A stretch of 64,000 nt of DNA from contig NZ_VCBX02000003.1 in assembly GCF_005938745.2 (NCBI RefSeq), forward strand, positions 1 to 64,000, in the 5' to 3' direction. Position numbers and translations under genes: made by a program. Positions 1 to 7,734 of the stretch are shown here, in pieces. Below the pieces are notes generated by a model. The model worked only from the letters and a program-made list of their open reading frames with translations, did not search any database and was not told the origin of the DNA. This stretch comes from Rhodococcus sp. KBS0724 (GTDB taxonomy: Bacteria > Actinomycetota > Actinomycetes > Mycobacteriales > Mycobacteriaceae). How positions within the stretch are numbered: position 1 is the first letter of the stretch; each line of letters starts with the position of its first letter.

Positions 1-269
1 AACAGGGCGGCAGCGATGCCGGACGCACCGGATGCCATGACCGAAACGATCAGGATCACGACAATCGTTTGGGCGGAATCTGTTTCGTGTGGTGACTGTG
101 AGCGGGTGTATGCCAGCCGTCCTGCCGCCCAGATCATCGAGATGGTGAAGATCGCGAACGCGAACCACAGCAGGTAGCGCAGCAGGGTCATGATCGGGTC
201 GGTGACTTCCGGCGGGGGCGTCTTGAAGGCCAGAGCCGTCTGTGCGGCCGCCAGCGTGAGGTTCACCAT
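1..269 (-). CDS. Small membrane protein of the transfer operon (3' end outside the window)
   Basis: The gene starts at ATG 269 and runs off the left edge, leaving 89 visible residues. Two hydrophobic stretches (about residues 28-50 and 69-89) separated by a polar loop mark an integral membrane protein. Its start overlaps the stop of the upstream membrane gene by seven bases, which implies coupled translation. It is the last visible member of a run of short two-helix proteins in a transfer operon. That layout fits channel or pilin subunits of a type IV secretion system, but no motif says which one; the role is inferred from position. Confidence 0.7.
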   Translation of the reverse strand, partial: MVNLTLAAAQTALAFKTPPPEVTDPIMTLLRYLLWFAFAIFTISMIWAAGRLAYTRSQSPHETDSAQTIVVILIVSVMASGASGIAAAL

Positions 270-472
270 GGGGAAACCCCGCTAGCTGCGGAGACTCCCG
301 CGGTGACGCTCAGGACACCAGCGCCGGCCAGCGCACACCACTGCGCCCGATCCGAGCGAGAGCACGGGGTGTACCCCCGAAACCTCTCCCATCCTGTGAC
401 CGCAGCCCCGCCGACCGTCGCGACAACCGCGACGATCATGACCAACCACAATGCCCACTGCGCCGCGCTCAC
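263..472 (-). CDS. Small two-helix membrane protein of the transfer operon
   Basis: This encodes 69 residues from a GTG start that overlaps the previous stop (GTGA). The N-terminal half is a clear membrane helix (WALWLVMIVAVVATVGGAAV) and a second hydrophobic stretch lies near residues 46-65, with a short charged Cys-containing loop between. Both ends overlap neighbouring genes, so it is read as part of one polycistronic message. Small two-helix proteins in such operons often correspond to VirB2/VirB3-like subunits. I cannot assign it further. Confidence 0.65.
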   Translation of the reverse strand: MSAAQWALWLVMIVAVVATVGGAAVTGWERFRGYTPCSRSDRAQWCALAGAGVLSVTAGVSAASGVSPW

Positions 473-702
473 TGGATCGGACCCACGAACAGGAACGTGA
501 GCAGCGCGATCACGACAACGACGATCCCGGCGACTGCCAGCAGAAAGCCCCCGTCCAGCACGCGCATACCCGTGGCCGTCGGCCGACCGTTCGCGTAGTC
601 GTCAGCCGCCTTCGCATGGCCCTGGGTGCAGAGACGATTGCCGTACAAGGCGAGCGTGCCGCCTCCGAGTCCGACCAGGAGCATGATCACGCTGGCAATC
701 AC
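469..702 (-). CDS. Small two-helix membrane protein of the transfer operon
   Basis: I place the start at GTG 702, which overlaps the upstream TGA in a GTGA arrangement; a longer reading upstream would run through the preceding gene in another frame and is not credible. The 77-residue product has an N-terminal helix (IASVIMLLVGLGGG), a polar middle with one Cys, and a very hydrophobic C-terminal helix (VAGIVVVVIALLTFLFVG). Tight overlap with both neighbours indicates coupled expression. Probably a transfer-channel component, on position only. Confidence 0.65.
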   Translation of the reverse strand: MIASVIMLLVGLGGGTLALYGNRLCTQGHAKAADDYANGRPTATGMRVLDGGFLLAVAGIVVVVIALLTFLFVGPIQ

Positions 703-983
703 GACAACACGACCGTGTTCATGATCGTTCCTGCGCTGGTGGCGATCACACCGCCGATGAGTGCGCCGACGACGATCTTCGGGGATTCGAGCTGGCCGCC
801 GGAGTACTTTTCCCAGCCGAACTTTCCGCCGGCATAGACGAGTGCGCACACCCCGGCGAGGACGACGCCCCACAGCAGCCACCGACCGAGTCGGAGGAAT
901 CCTTCGGACTTCGGAGGCGCTTCGGGAGTGAGGTCGATCTGAGCGAGAATGTCGATGCCGGTCTGGAGCGTGTGAATGACCAT
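699..983 (-). CDS. Small membrane protein, pilin-like layout, transfer operon
   Basis: This 94-residue protein has a polar N terminus of about 33 residues, a helix near residues 34-52 (WLLWGVVLAGVCALVYAGG), a short loop, and a second hydrophobic segment near 69-90 (IVVGALIGGVIATSAGTI). The two-helix, glycine-rich pattern resembles TrbC/VirB2-type pilins, although no cleavable signal peptide is obvious. It starts at ATG 983 with GAAAGG about 11 bases upstream and overlaps the next gene by four bases. The pilin idea is inference. Confidence 0.68.
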   Translation of the reverse strand: MVIHTLQTGIDILAQIDLTPEAPPKSEGFLRLGRWLLWGVVLAGVCALVYAGGKFGWEKYSGGQLESPKIVVGALIGGVIATSAGTIMNTVVLS

Positions 984-998
984 GTGGTGGGCAACCTT

Positions 999-1628
999 TC
1001 AACTTTGTTGGGTTTTGATGCGGGCGATGATGGATTCGCGTAAGGCCTTGCCGAGTTCGGCGATGTCCGCCGGAACGTCGTCGGGGCCACGTTTGCGTTC
1101 CGGTTCCGGATCGAACGGTGACCACACCTGCAACGAGGTCGGGTCACGTACCAGCGGATACTGTTCGATCCACCCGACCCGCCACTGCGCCGCTGTGAGC
1201 GAGGTGACGAGGTCGAGAGTCTGTTGAATCGGCTTGGGCACCTTGCGCCCTGGCCGATCGGCGACGGTGATCAAACCGACGACCTGGCTGGGTCCGCCTT
1301 TGCCCGCCGCGTGCTGACGCAGCAGCTCGTGAGCGCGCACAAGACCGGACACCGTCTCGCGGGCGACGACGGCAACGAACGGACTCTGCCCGCCGTGACC
1401 GCCGGGCCACCGGCGACCACATTCAGCGGCCGGCGCGAGAACCTGCGCCAGAGTCGAAGTTCCGGCTCCGCCGTGAGCGCCGAGCAGCCACACCATCGGC
1501 TTCGGCGCACCAGGCGGCAGCGGGATCGGTTCGTCCCAGATCGGGGCCACCGCATCAGGAAGACGGACCGACGCATCGGTGAGGTCGACTCGGTGTCCCG
1601 TTTCTGAGGACAAGCGTTGCGCGCCCAT
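999..1628 (-). CDS. P-loop NTPase-like protein of the transfer operon
   Basis: This 209-residue protein carries a glycine-rich P-loop near residues 50-59 (GAHGGAGTSTL), resembling the ParA/MinD-like class, preceded by a hydrophobic strand (PMVWLLG). It resembles the actinobacterial conjugation-associated family I know as DUF6668, though I could not check this by search. Its ATG shares one base with the stop of the upstream P-loop gene (TGATG). Two adjacent ATPase-like proteins suggest a role in organising the transfer machinery or the DNA, but the substrate is unknown. Confidence 0.7.
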   Translation of the reverse strand: MGAQRLSSETGHRVDLTDASVRLPDAVAPIWDEPIPLPPGAPKPMVWLLGAHGGAGTSTLAQVLAPAAECGRRWPGGHGGQSPFVAVVARETVSGLVRAHELLRQHAAGKGGPSQVVGLITVADRPGRKVPKPIQQTLDLVTSLTAAQWRVGWIEQYPLVRDPTSLQVWSPFDPEPERKRGPDDVPADIAELGKALRESIIARIKTQQS

Positions 1629-2536
1629 CAGCGATCACTCCGGCTGTCCGCTGCGCGCACACTCACACTGCGGATCTGCTCGTACGCGGCAGCGGTGTCG
1701 GGTGCGAGGTCGGTCGCCGAAATCGTCAACCCCGACGCAAGGTGCTGGTCGTACGGGATTTCCTCGACCGCGAAGACCTTGCCGGTCAGGTGGTCGCGGA
1801 GCTGCGAGACATCGGCAGCAGCAGGGCCTGCGGTCTGGTGCGAGATGACCACGATCGTGCGATCGAGTGCCTTCTCTCCGGCGGTGAGCCGGATCGTCTC
1901 GAGGACGGCTCGCATCCGGTTGAATGCGTCGGCGCGGCACGGGACCGCGACAACGATCGTCGACCACGGTTCTCCCCGGAGCGACTGCGCACTCTCGCGG
2001 CCGAACGCTCGGTGCCCCAGGTCGTAGACCGTGGTGTCGACCTGGGCGCGGACGTACCGATCGACCTGCCGGAAGTCGGGTTCGATGGTTTCGAGCCAGT
2101 GGCGGCCGAGGACGTGGGCGCCGGCCGAGGTTGCCGAGGTGGACGCGCTGAACGACTCGTCAGCGTGCAGCGTCTCGGAGGATCCGAACATCGTCTCGAT
2201 CGAGGTTTCCGAGACGGTCGAATCCGCTCCGCGCTCGACCAGGTCGCCGCCGCCGACCGTGGCATCGACGACAGCACTTGTCGCACCGATGGTCGACCAC
2301 GCGTTCGCGAGACCGATCGCCGTGGTGGTGCTCCCCGCTCCCCCGCACGCACCGACGACCAACGTCATCGGCGGGACGGGATCGAGAACCTGGGCAGCCG
2401 CGGTGGATGTTTTGGTCGCAGAACTCTTCGGTTGGGGAGCGACGAGCGGAAACACCTGGGCTACCGGTGTTTCCACGACCTCCGGTTCCTCACCGAGCCA
2501 GCCGAGCCAATCCTGAGAGTTGTCGTTGTCGGTCAC
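1628..2536 (-). CDS. ParA/MinD-like P-loop protein of the transfer operon
   Basis: I choose GTG 2536, which overlaps the upstream stop as GTGA, giving 302 residues; the open frame extends further up only by reading through the previous gene. After a Trp/Glu-rich N terminus there is a P-loop (VVGACGGAGSTTTAIGLA) near residues 70-87 and a switch-like VVDATVGGGD. It looks like a distant second member of the same ATPase class as its downstream neighbour. A transfer role follows from the unbroken overlaps on both sides; the biochemical function is not visible. Confidence 0.7.
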   Translation of the reverse strand: MTDNDNSQDWLGWLGEEPEVVETPVAQVFPLVAPQPKSSATKTSTAAAQVLDPVPPMTLVVGACGGAGSTTTAIGLANAWSTIGATSAVVDATVGGGDLVERGADSTVSETSIETMFGSSETLHADESFSASTSATSAGAHVLGRHWLETIEPDFRQVDRYVRAQVDTTVYDLGHRAFGRESAQSLRGEPWSTIVVAVPCRADAFNRMRAVLETIRLTAGEKALDRTIVVISHQTAGPAAADVSQLRDHLTGKVFAVEEIPYDQHLASGLTISATDLAPDTAAAYEQIRSVSVRAADSRSDR

Positions 2537-3438
2537 GATGCTTTTCCAATCGAGGTGATGAGCGTGCGGCCACCGACATCGGTGACCTTGACGATCTGAC
2601 GGCCACTGACGCGGGAGCCGTCCAGATAGCGCTGCTCGAGGGTGACGGCGAAGGTGTTCGGTTCGGTTGCGCGGATCTCGACGCAGTGCTCGGTACCAGC
2701 GGGAACCGTGTCGATACCGGCTTGCAGTTCTTCGGCGGTTGCCGACTTCACCTGCGCATCGGAGACAAGCAGTGCGCGGGCCTTGGCCCCGTTGCGTTCG
2801 ACGTAGTAGGCGTGATCGAACGCGAGAATGGCATCGGGACCCGAACCGGTTCCGCCGGGGCCGGACCCGCGAACGACTCCGGCCTCCGTCGACGGCGAGC
2901 ACCACGACTGCGGAGCCACCGAGCTCGGAGTCTGCGAGGTGGTTGCCGTGCTGGTTGTTGCGGGAGCGATCTCCGCGACGTTCATCGGTGCGTCGTCGTC
3001 ACCGCCGCCGAGCGCAGAAGCGGCGATCGCACCCCCGCCGATCACAAGGACTGCGACCGCTGCGACCGCGCCGATGACCGCAGCGCGGCCACGCAGGCGC
3101 TGCGAGGGTGAAGCCGAAGTAGCAGCCAGGGGCGGCGGTTCGGCCGCTGCCTGGTCCTGCGTGTACTGCATCGCTTCCCGCAGCCACGCCGCGCCGCTGT
3201 CGTCGACAGGGACGTCGTTGGAGTCAGCAGCAGCGGCTACAGACGGCACGTGAACGGAATCTGGTTCCGGAGCGGCTGGAGATGAGTCGTCGTCGGACGC
3301 GAGGTCCACGACCGGAAGCGGTTCTACCGGCGCAGAGGTCTGCGCTCTCCCGTCCGCCGCAGGCGTGAACGGTGGGAACCACTGGTCGAGAACGGGATTG
3401 GAAGACTTGGGATCGTCATTGTTGTTATTTGTCACCAT
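2533..3438 (-). CDS. Bitopic membrane protein with NTF2-like C domain (VirB8/TcpC-like layout)
   Basis: I start at ATG 3438, which has GAAAGGA a few bases upstream, giving about 301 residues; an upstream in-frame ATG at 3486 lacks this. The N-terminal 120 residues are acidic, polar and Pro/Ala-rich. One membrane helix follows (AVIGAVAAVAVLVIGGGAIA), then a Thr/Ser/Pro linker and a ~110-residue extracytoplasmic domain with two Cys and an alpha/beta pattern like NTF2 folds. A cytoplasmic tail, one helix and an outer NTF2-like domain are the hallmarks of VirB8/TcpC scaffold proteins; that assignment is inferred. Confidence 0.68.
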   Translation of the reverse strand: MVTNNNNDDPKSSNPVLDQWFPPFTPAADGRAQTSAPVEPLPVVDLASDDDSSPAAPEPDSVHVPSVAAAADSNDVPVDDSGAAWLREAMQYTQDQAAAEPPPLAATSASPSQRLRGRAAVIGAVAAVAVLVIGGGAIAASALGGGDDDAPMNVAEIAPATTSTATTSQTPSSVAPQSWCSPSTEAGVVRGSGPGGTGSGPDAILAFDHAYYVERNGAKARALLVSDAQVKSATAEELQAGIDTVPAGTEHCVEIRATEPNTFAVTLEQRYLDGSRVSGRQIVKVTDVGGRTLITSIGKAS

Positions 3439-3498
3439 CGAGTCCTTTCTCCGGAGGTCCTGGTGCGGGGTACGAACACCCCGCACCAGAACGCCCGA

Positions 3499-5130
3499 TC
3501 AGTTCGCCGCAGCAGTCGGCGTAGCGACCGCCGTGGTCGAAGTGATCGAGGTGGAGGTGCTGGTTGGACGGGGACTCGTCGTCGTTGTCGCCGAAGAAGA
3601 CGAGGACGGGCGAGTCGCGACCGCCGTGGACGTGGCCTTCGTAGTGGAAGAAGGCGATCCACCTGCACGATCTGCCAGGTCCTTCGCCAACGCGACGAAC
3701 CAATCGGTGACGAACGCCGTCGCCGATGTCCCGGTCGCCGTGGCCGGCACCGAGCCGTAACCTCCGTGGGCGGCCACCGTGGACGAATACTTCGTCAGCG
3801 TCGCAAGGTTGAGCAGATCCTTGTTGTCACTGACGTTGTCCTTGACCGCAGCGAACGCCTGCGTCGTCAACCGAGACGTAGTGGCCGGGGGAATCAGCTT
3901 CGTTGCCGCTCCGACCAATTTGGTGCCCAGAAGAGCAACCGCGCCAGCGGGATTGGCCAGCCCGACCGTCGCCAACTCCGCGATGTTCGCTGGGGTCAGA
4001 ACTTCCTTCGCGACAGTCTTGACCGCGTTGAAGCCGATCGTGCCGACCTTCATGATCGCCTTGATCGCATCATCGGTGGACGGCAACGGAGTCCGAGGAT
4101 CGGAGGCCACCGCAAGACGCTCGGACAGCGACTTCTTCGGCGCGATCGACAGATTCGCCAACGTCGTACCCGAGATGTCCTCGTTGACCACGGTCACCGC
4201 AGTCTTGATCGACGTCATCGCCAGAGCGTCACCGACCGAGGCCAACGACCGAATCGGATCACCCGAGGACAGTTCCGACTGACCGGCAATGTTGGTCACC
4301 ACCCGCAGGATCGGAGAATCCGGCGGAGCATCGCACGCGAGGTCACCGGACTGGCAGAAGCTCGCCACCCGTCCGGTCAGCGAGCCGTAGTTCTCCGCCA
4401 CGTCCGCGACCGGCCCGATACCGCCACCAGCAGGAGGGACCTGATCGAGAGCGGACACCTTGGACACCTCAGCGCCGTCCGTTCCCGGAGCAGGCTTCGG
4501 GGACGTCTGACCGGGCGAGCCAGGAAACAGCGGTGCACCGGCAGCGCGGGTCGGGTCACCGAACGTGGCGACACCGACAACCTTGTCCGCAGCGATCACG
4601 CCCGAGCCCTTGCCGACTTCTTCGGCGAACAGTGAAACCACATGTGCGCCTTGGCTGTAACCGGCCAGGGTGAACTTCGTGTCCGGGCACGTAGCCGCGA
4701 CCTCCGAAGCCATGTCCCGCAGATTCTGCAAGCCGCCCTCGACGGACTGTGAATACGGCACGTTGCCGCCGGGGACAGCGCCGCCGAACCCGGCCTCGTA
4801 TGGCACGTACGCGCGGCCGGCCAATTCCTTGTCGCCGTCGACCGCCTTCGCGATCATCGGCATGAACACCTGCGACAACATGCCGGTGTCCGTCGTCGGC
4901 GCTGCATCCGGAGCGGACTGCCCAGTTCCCTGCACTCCGAGGCTGAACAGTGCGGGGCACTCCCCCTTCACCAGATCGGTACCGGACGCGGGAGCTGCGT
5001 TGGCCAGCGGAGCAAACGAAAGGACCACGGCGGTAGCGCTGACCAGCGACAGGCCCACTACCGCCGACCTGGCACCGGGACCAGCAGTAGAGCTGGTCCC
5101 GGTGCCAGTCGAACGAGAACGAGTGAACAT
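3499..5130 (-). CDS. Exported cutinase-family serine esterase in the transfer operon
   Basis: The product is about 543 residues. An Arg-rich N terminus and hydrophobic segment ending in ANAAPA form a Sec signal peptide. The cutinase alpha/beta-hydrolase domain follows, with the nucleophile elbow GYSQG near residue 159 and a plausible downstream Asp and His. A helical middle leads to a Ser/Thr-rich C-terminal tail that looks like a flexible, wall-spanning extension. It is much longer than free cutinases (about 200 residues). An in-frame GTG at 5133 is an alternative start. In mycolate-bearing bacteria such a protein could act on envelope lipids during mating; substrate is inferred. Confidence 0.85.
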   Translation of the reverse strand: MFTRSRSTGTGTSSTAGPGARSAVVGLSLVSATAVVLSFAPLANAAPASGTDLVKGECPALFSLGVQGTGQSAPDAAPTTDTGMLSQVFMPMIAKAVDGDKELAGRAYVPYEAGFGGAVPGGNVPYSQSVEGGLQNLRDMASEVAATCPDTKFTLAGYSQGAHVVSLFAEEVGKGSGVIAADKVVGVATFGDPTRAAGAPLFPGSPGQTSPKPAPGTDGAEVSKVSALDQVPPAGGGIGPVADVAENYGSLTGRVASFCQSGDLACDAPPDSPILRVVTNIAGQSELSSGDPIRSLASVGDALAMTSIKTAVTVVNEDISGTTLANLSIAPKKSLSERLAVASDPRTPLPSTDDAIKAIMKVGTIGFNAVKTVAKEVLTPANIAELATVGLANPAGAVALLGTKLVGAATKLIPPATTSRLTTQAFAAVKDNVSDNKDLLNLATLTKYSSTVAAHGGYGSVPATATGTSATAFVTDWFVALAKDLADRAGGSPSSTTKATSTAVATRPSSSSSATTTTSPRPTSTSTSITSTTAVATPTAAAN

Positions 5131-5190
5131 CACATCAGATCCCTTGATCGAAGTTCAGAGCAGACAGCGCGCCCACCCCGGATGGACGGT

Positions 5191-6369
5191 TCACGCCGGG
5201 ATACCGGCACCGATGGCGTCGGCGATCATCCCCAGCGGAAGGCCGGGCACAGCGGTGTTGGCCTGGAAATCGGTTACAGCCTGGTCGAATGCTGCGACCG
5301 CACCTTCGCCGCCGGGCAGCGAGGTCACCGCGTCGCGGATCTGCTGATCGACGACAGGTGCAGCAGCAGCGGTGTTGCGGACTGTGTCAGCGGCCGCGGT
5401 ACCGACAGGCGGGTTAGCGGACCACTGATCGAGTGTGGTTTCGGTCTGCTCGGTGATGGCGGGCTGGTCTATGTCCGGGATTTCGAAATCGATCGGCTGA
5501 CCCAAATCGCCTGCACCATAAGCAGATGCGGCAAGAGCGCCACCGGCGCCGCCGACGACCGCGCCGCCGATAGCGGCAGGTACGCCGAGTACAGCTGCAC
5601 CGATGCCCGCACCCGTTGCCGTGCCGACGACCCCAGCCGGAACGGCGCCGATGGGAGTCACGATCGGAGCGAATAACGTCAGCGCCGAAGTCCCGCCGAT
5701 GGTTCCGCCGATCAATGCGCCGACGGTGGCGGCCGGGACAGCGGCAGCGGTTGCACCTGCGAGCGCACCGGCAGCGGCGCCGCCGACCTGAGCTGCTGCG
5801 AGACGTTCGGCTTCGTCGGCCTCGAGGCCGGTCGAGCGCCAGAAGTCCGTCACCTGAGCTTCGATGACAGCGGTCTGACCGTTGCTCTTGTCCGCGGTGT
5901 CCTTGGCGATCCAGTTGGGTCGATCAGCGAGGTAGCGGCCGAAACGGATCTTGTCTTCCGGAGCCTGAATCGGTGCCGTGAACGTCTCGAGCTGCGTCGG
6001 GAGGTGAATCGACGTGTAGTCGATCGGCGCAACGTAGTTGTCGCTGGTGTTGGTCGGCGGTGTGTATTCGTTGGTGTTGTAGTCCCAGTTCGGGAGCGGC
6101 TGCGCAGGCTGCTGGTATTCGACGGGAGTCGGAACCCATGTCTGCACAGGAGCGGGTTCGGGCGTCGAAGGAGCAGGTGTGGTCACTCCCGGCTGGCTCG
6201 GCACCGGAACCTCACTGGTTACGCCAGGCTGATCGCCCGGAGCAGCCACAGCAAAACCAGCCCCTCCGAACGTTGCCACCACCACAGCGGCAAACGAAAC
6301 CGTAGCGACCGCAGTAGTGGACGGGGCGCGATGACGACCGCCCGAACGTGGCTTCTGGAAATGCTTCAT
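5191..6369 (-). CDS. Exported protein with a large glycine-zipper region
   Basis: The start is ATG 6369, preceded by GAAAGGG five bases upstream, giving 392 residues. A signal peptide (residues ~18-42, ending AVAAPG) is followed by a Pro/Thr-rich linker, a polar domain near residues 110-190, and a long Gly/Ala-rich hydrophobic stretch near 200-295 (for example AAAGALAGATAAAVPAATV) typical of glycine zippers that pack in or across membranes. It resembles Rhodococcus/Nocardia proteins I have seen labelled insoluble domain protein. It is the first gene of this leftward operon, just ahead of the cutinase, suggesting a shared outer-envelope job. Confidence 0.75.
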   Translation of the reverse strand: MKHFQKPRSGGRHRAPSTTAVATVSFAAVVVATFGGAGFAVAAPGDQPGVTSEVPVPSQPGVTTPAPSTPEPAPVQTWVPTPVEYQQPAQPLPNWDYNTNEYTPPTNTSDNYVAPIDYTSIHLPTQLETFTAPIQAPEDKIRFGRYLADRPNWIAKDTADKSNGQTAVIEAQVTDFWRSTGLEADEAERLAAAQVGGAAAGALAGATAAAVPAATVGALIGGTIGGTSALTLFAPIVTPIGAVPAGVVGTATGAGIGAAVLGVPAAIGGAVVGGAGGALAASAYGAGDLGQPIDFEIPDIDQPAITEQTETTLDQWSANPPVGTAAADTVRNTAAAAPVVDQQIRDAVTSLPGGEGAVAAFDQAVTDFQANTAVPGLPLGMIADAIGAGIPA

Positions 6370-6462
6370 GAGTGCCCTTTCAAACTTGTTGTGGTTCAAC
6401 AATTGACCGGAATGGTGGACGTGCACGGCCGCACAAAAAGCGAGAGCTACGCGGCCTGTGAT

Positions 6463-6482
6463 CCCGACGCAACAGCGTCGGG
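6463..6482. promoter_or_regulatory. Perfect 8-bp inverted repeat with a tetraloop in the transfer-operon leader
   Basis: The arms CCCGACGC and GCGTCGGG flank AACA. The repeat lies about 95 bases upstream of the first transfer gene. No U tract follows on either strand, so it is as likely to be an operator or mRNA leader hairpin as a terminator. Confidence 0.5.
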
Positions 6483-6842
6483 AAGTTCGATGGAGCGTGA
6501 AAAATGCGCCATGACAACGGATCCCGTGGGAATCAATGAATGTCCGACCGGGCAGAGTCGGGCGCCGACCACGAGGGCGGGTACACATGTGTGCCCCATG
6601 GCCCGGCCGGCGCACGGCACAGGTTCGATAACGCGATATGAGGAGACGACGAAGTACTCAGCCGTGCTCGCGTGCTCGCGTTTGCCAGCAGGAACTATCC
6701 CGTGGCGATCATTTTCAACGGAAAGCCTTGCGGGATTTTCCATAGTTGCCTCCGGCTGGTTGCGGATTCAACGACACCGCATAAGCTCGAAAGCCTGCGG
6801 TCCGGACGCCCTGATGCGAATGGTGTCGCAGGCAGAAGAGAG

Positions 6843-6887
6843 CCCCAGGGACGGGACCGGTCGCCAAACAGGAGTCCGTCCCTGGGG
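6843..6887. terminator. Terminator-like 12-bp inverted repeat
   Basis: The arms CCCCAGGGACGG (6843-6854) and CCGTCCCTGGGG (6876-6887) are perfect complements with a 21-base loop. TCTTTC follows on the plus strand. It separates the transfer operon from the HTH gene and probably insulates the two transcription units. Confidence 0.5.
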
Positions 6888-7163
6888 TCTTTCGCGGTTG
6901 CGTATGTGTGGCACGCGATTCGGCATAACCTTGCGCCAGCAACCACCGCAGTCGCATCTATAGCCAGGCGAATTGGCTTGCCTGCGACTGAGCTTTGTCG
7001 AGATGCGCAGAGTAGGTGCGTCGATGAATTCGTCTGCATCTCGGCCCTTTCCCCTTTCTCGCCACGCATCTTCGTACTTTATGATCTGATTCTAAAACAG
7101 GATGTTACCACCGATGTCCATTGCAGGACACTGGGACGGCATAGATTGGGGTCAGGCAAAGTG

Positions 7164-7634
7164 ATGGCTCATGTGCGGGTGCGAGGAATGAGCCGACGAA
7201 TCTTGAGGGGGTTTTCGCCCGCTTCGTTGGAAGCTGCACGTAAGGCGAAAAAGCTCACCAGGGGGGAGCTCGGGAGACTTGCAGAAGTAAGCCCCGCTGC
7301 TGTGTTGAGTTGGGAAGTGGGCAAGGCTTCCCCGCAGGTCGACTATCTTGCTCGGGTCGTCAATGTTCTCGGTATCACCATGGATGACGTAGTGCTCATC
7401 CCGCGAAATGAGAGATATTTGGGAGACCTCAGGGTCTTTCGGGGTCTGACGCAGCCTCAGTTGGCCAAGAAGATTGGAATGTCCACGACCGCTCTGGCTA
7501 CCGTCGAGCGAGGGCATTCTCGACTGAGGGAAGATGTCGCCGAAAAATTGTCCCAGGGACTCGACGCCACGGTGGACGAGGTTAAGGCTGCATATGAGCG
7601 AACCCGTACCCGGCCTCCCCATACGTCGCCGTGA
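7164..7634 (+). CDS. Transcriptional regulator with two tandem XRE-type HTH domains
   Basis: The 156-residue product has two Cro/C1-type helix-turn-helix domains: one near residues 18-68 (LTRGELGRLAEVSPAAVLSW) and one near 85-135 (LTQPQLAKKIGMSTTALATV). Tandem-HTH proteins beginning with a similar VRVRGMSR segment are common on Corynebacteriales plasmids. I take ATG 7164; GTG 7161 and ATG 7188 are alternatives. It is transcribed away from the transfer operon and shares its intergenic region, so it may control transfer or copy number; that is inference from position. Confidence 0.78.
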   Translation: MAHVRVRGMSRRILRGFSPASLEAARKAKKLTRGELGRLAEVSPAAVLSWEVGKASPQVDYLARVVNVLGITMDDVVLIPRNERYLGDLRVFRGLTQPQLAKKIGMSTTALATVERGHSRLREDVAEKLSQGLDATVDEVKAAYERTRTRPPHTSP

Positions 7635-7734
7635 GTTCAACTCCATCCTCGCCTCCCCTGTGTGGCTGCCCGCAAGTAACTCAAACGATCAGTTTTGATC
7701 GACTACGCAATCAGAAGTAAACAGCTTCGGGCGA

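Larger units (their letters stand above)
6370..7163. other. Intergenic control region between the transfer operon and the tandem-HTH gene
   Basis: About 790 bases carry no convincing gene on either strand. It must hold the leftward promoter of the transfer operon and the rightward promoter of the HTH regulator at 7164. Two inverted repeats lie in it (6463-6482 and 6843-6887, listed separately). Short open frames here have no ribosome site and overlap the repeats, so I leave them out. Confidence 0.6.

Noticed and set aside
3463..4635. Long plus-strand open frame of 390 codons opposite the cutinase gene
   Set aside because: It is Arg-rich with no fold or ribosome site, and the opposite strand encodes a clear cutinase; it is a high-GC shadow frame.
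6447..6743. 98-codon minus-strand frame upstream of the transfer operon
   Set aside because: It spans an inverted repeat and the expected promoter, and lacks a ribosome site or recognisable content.
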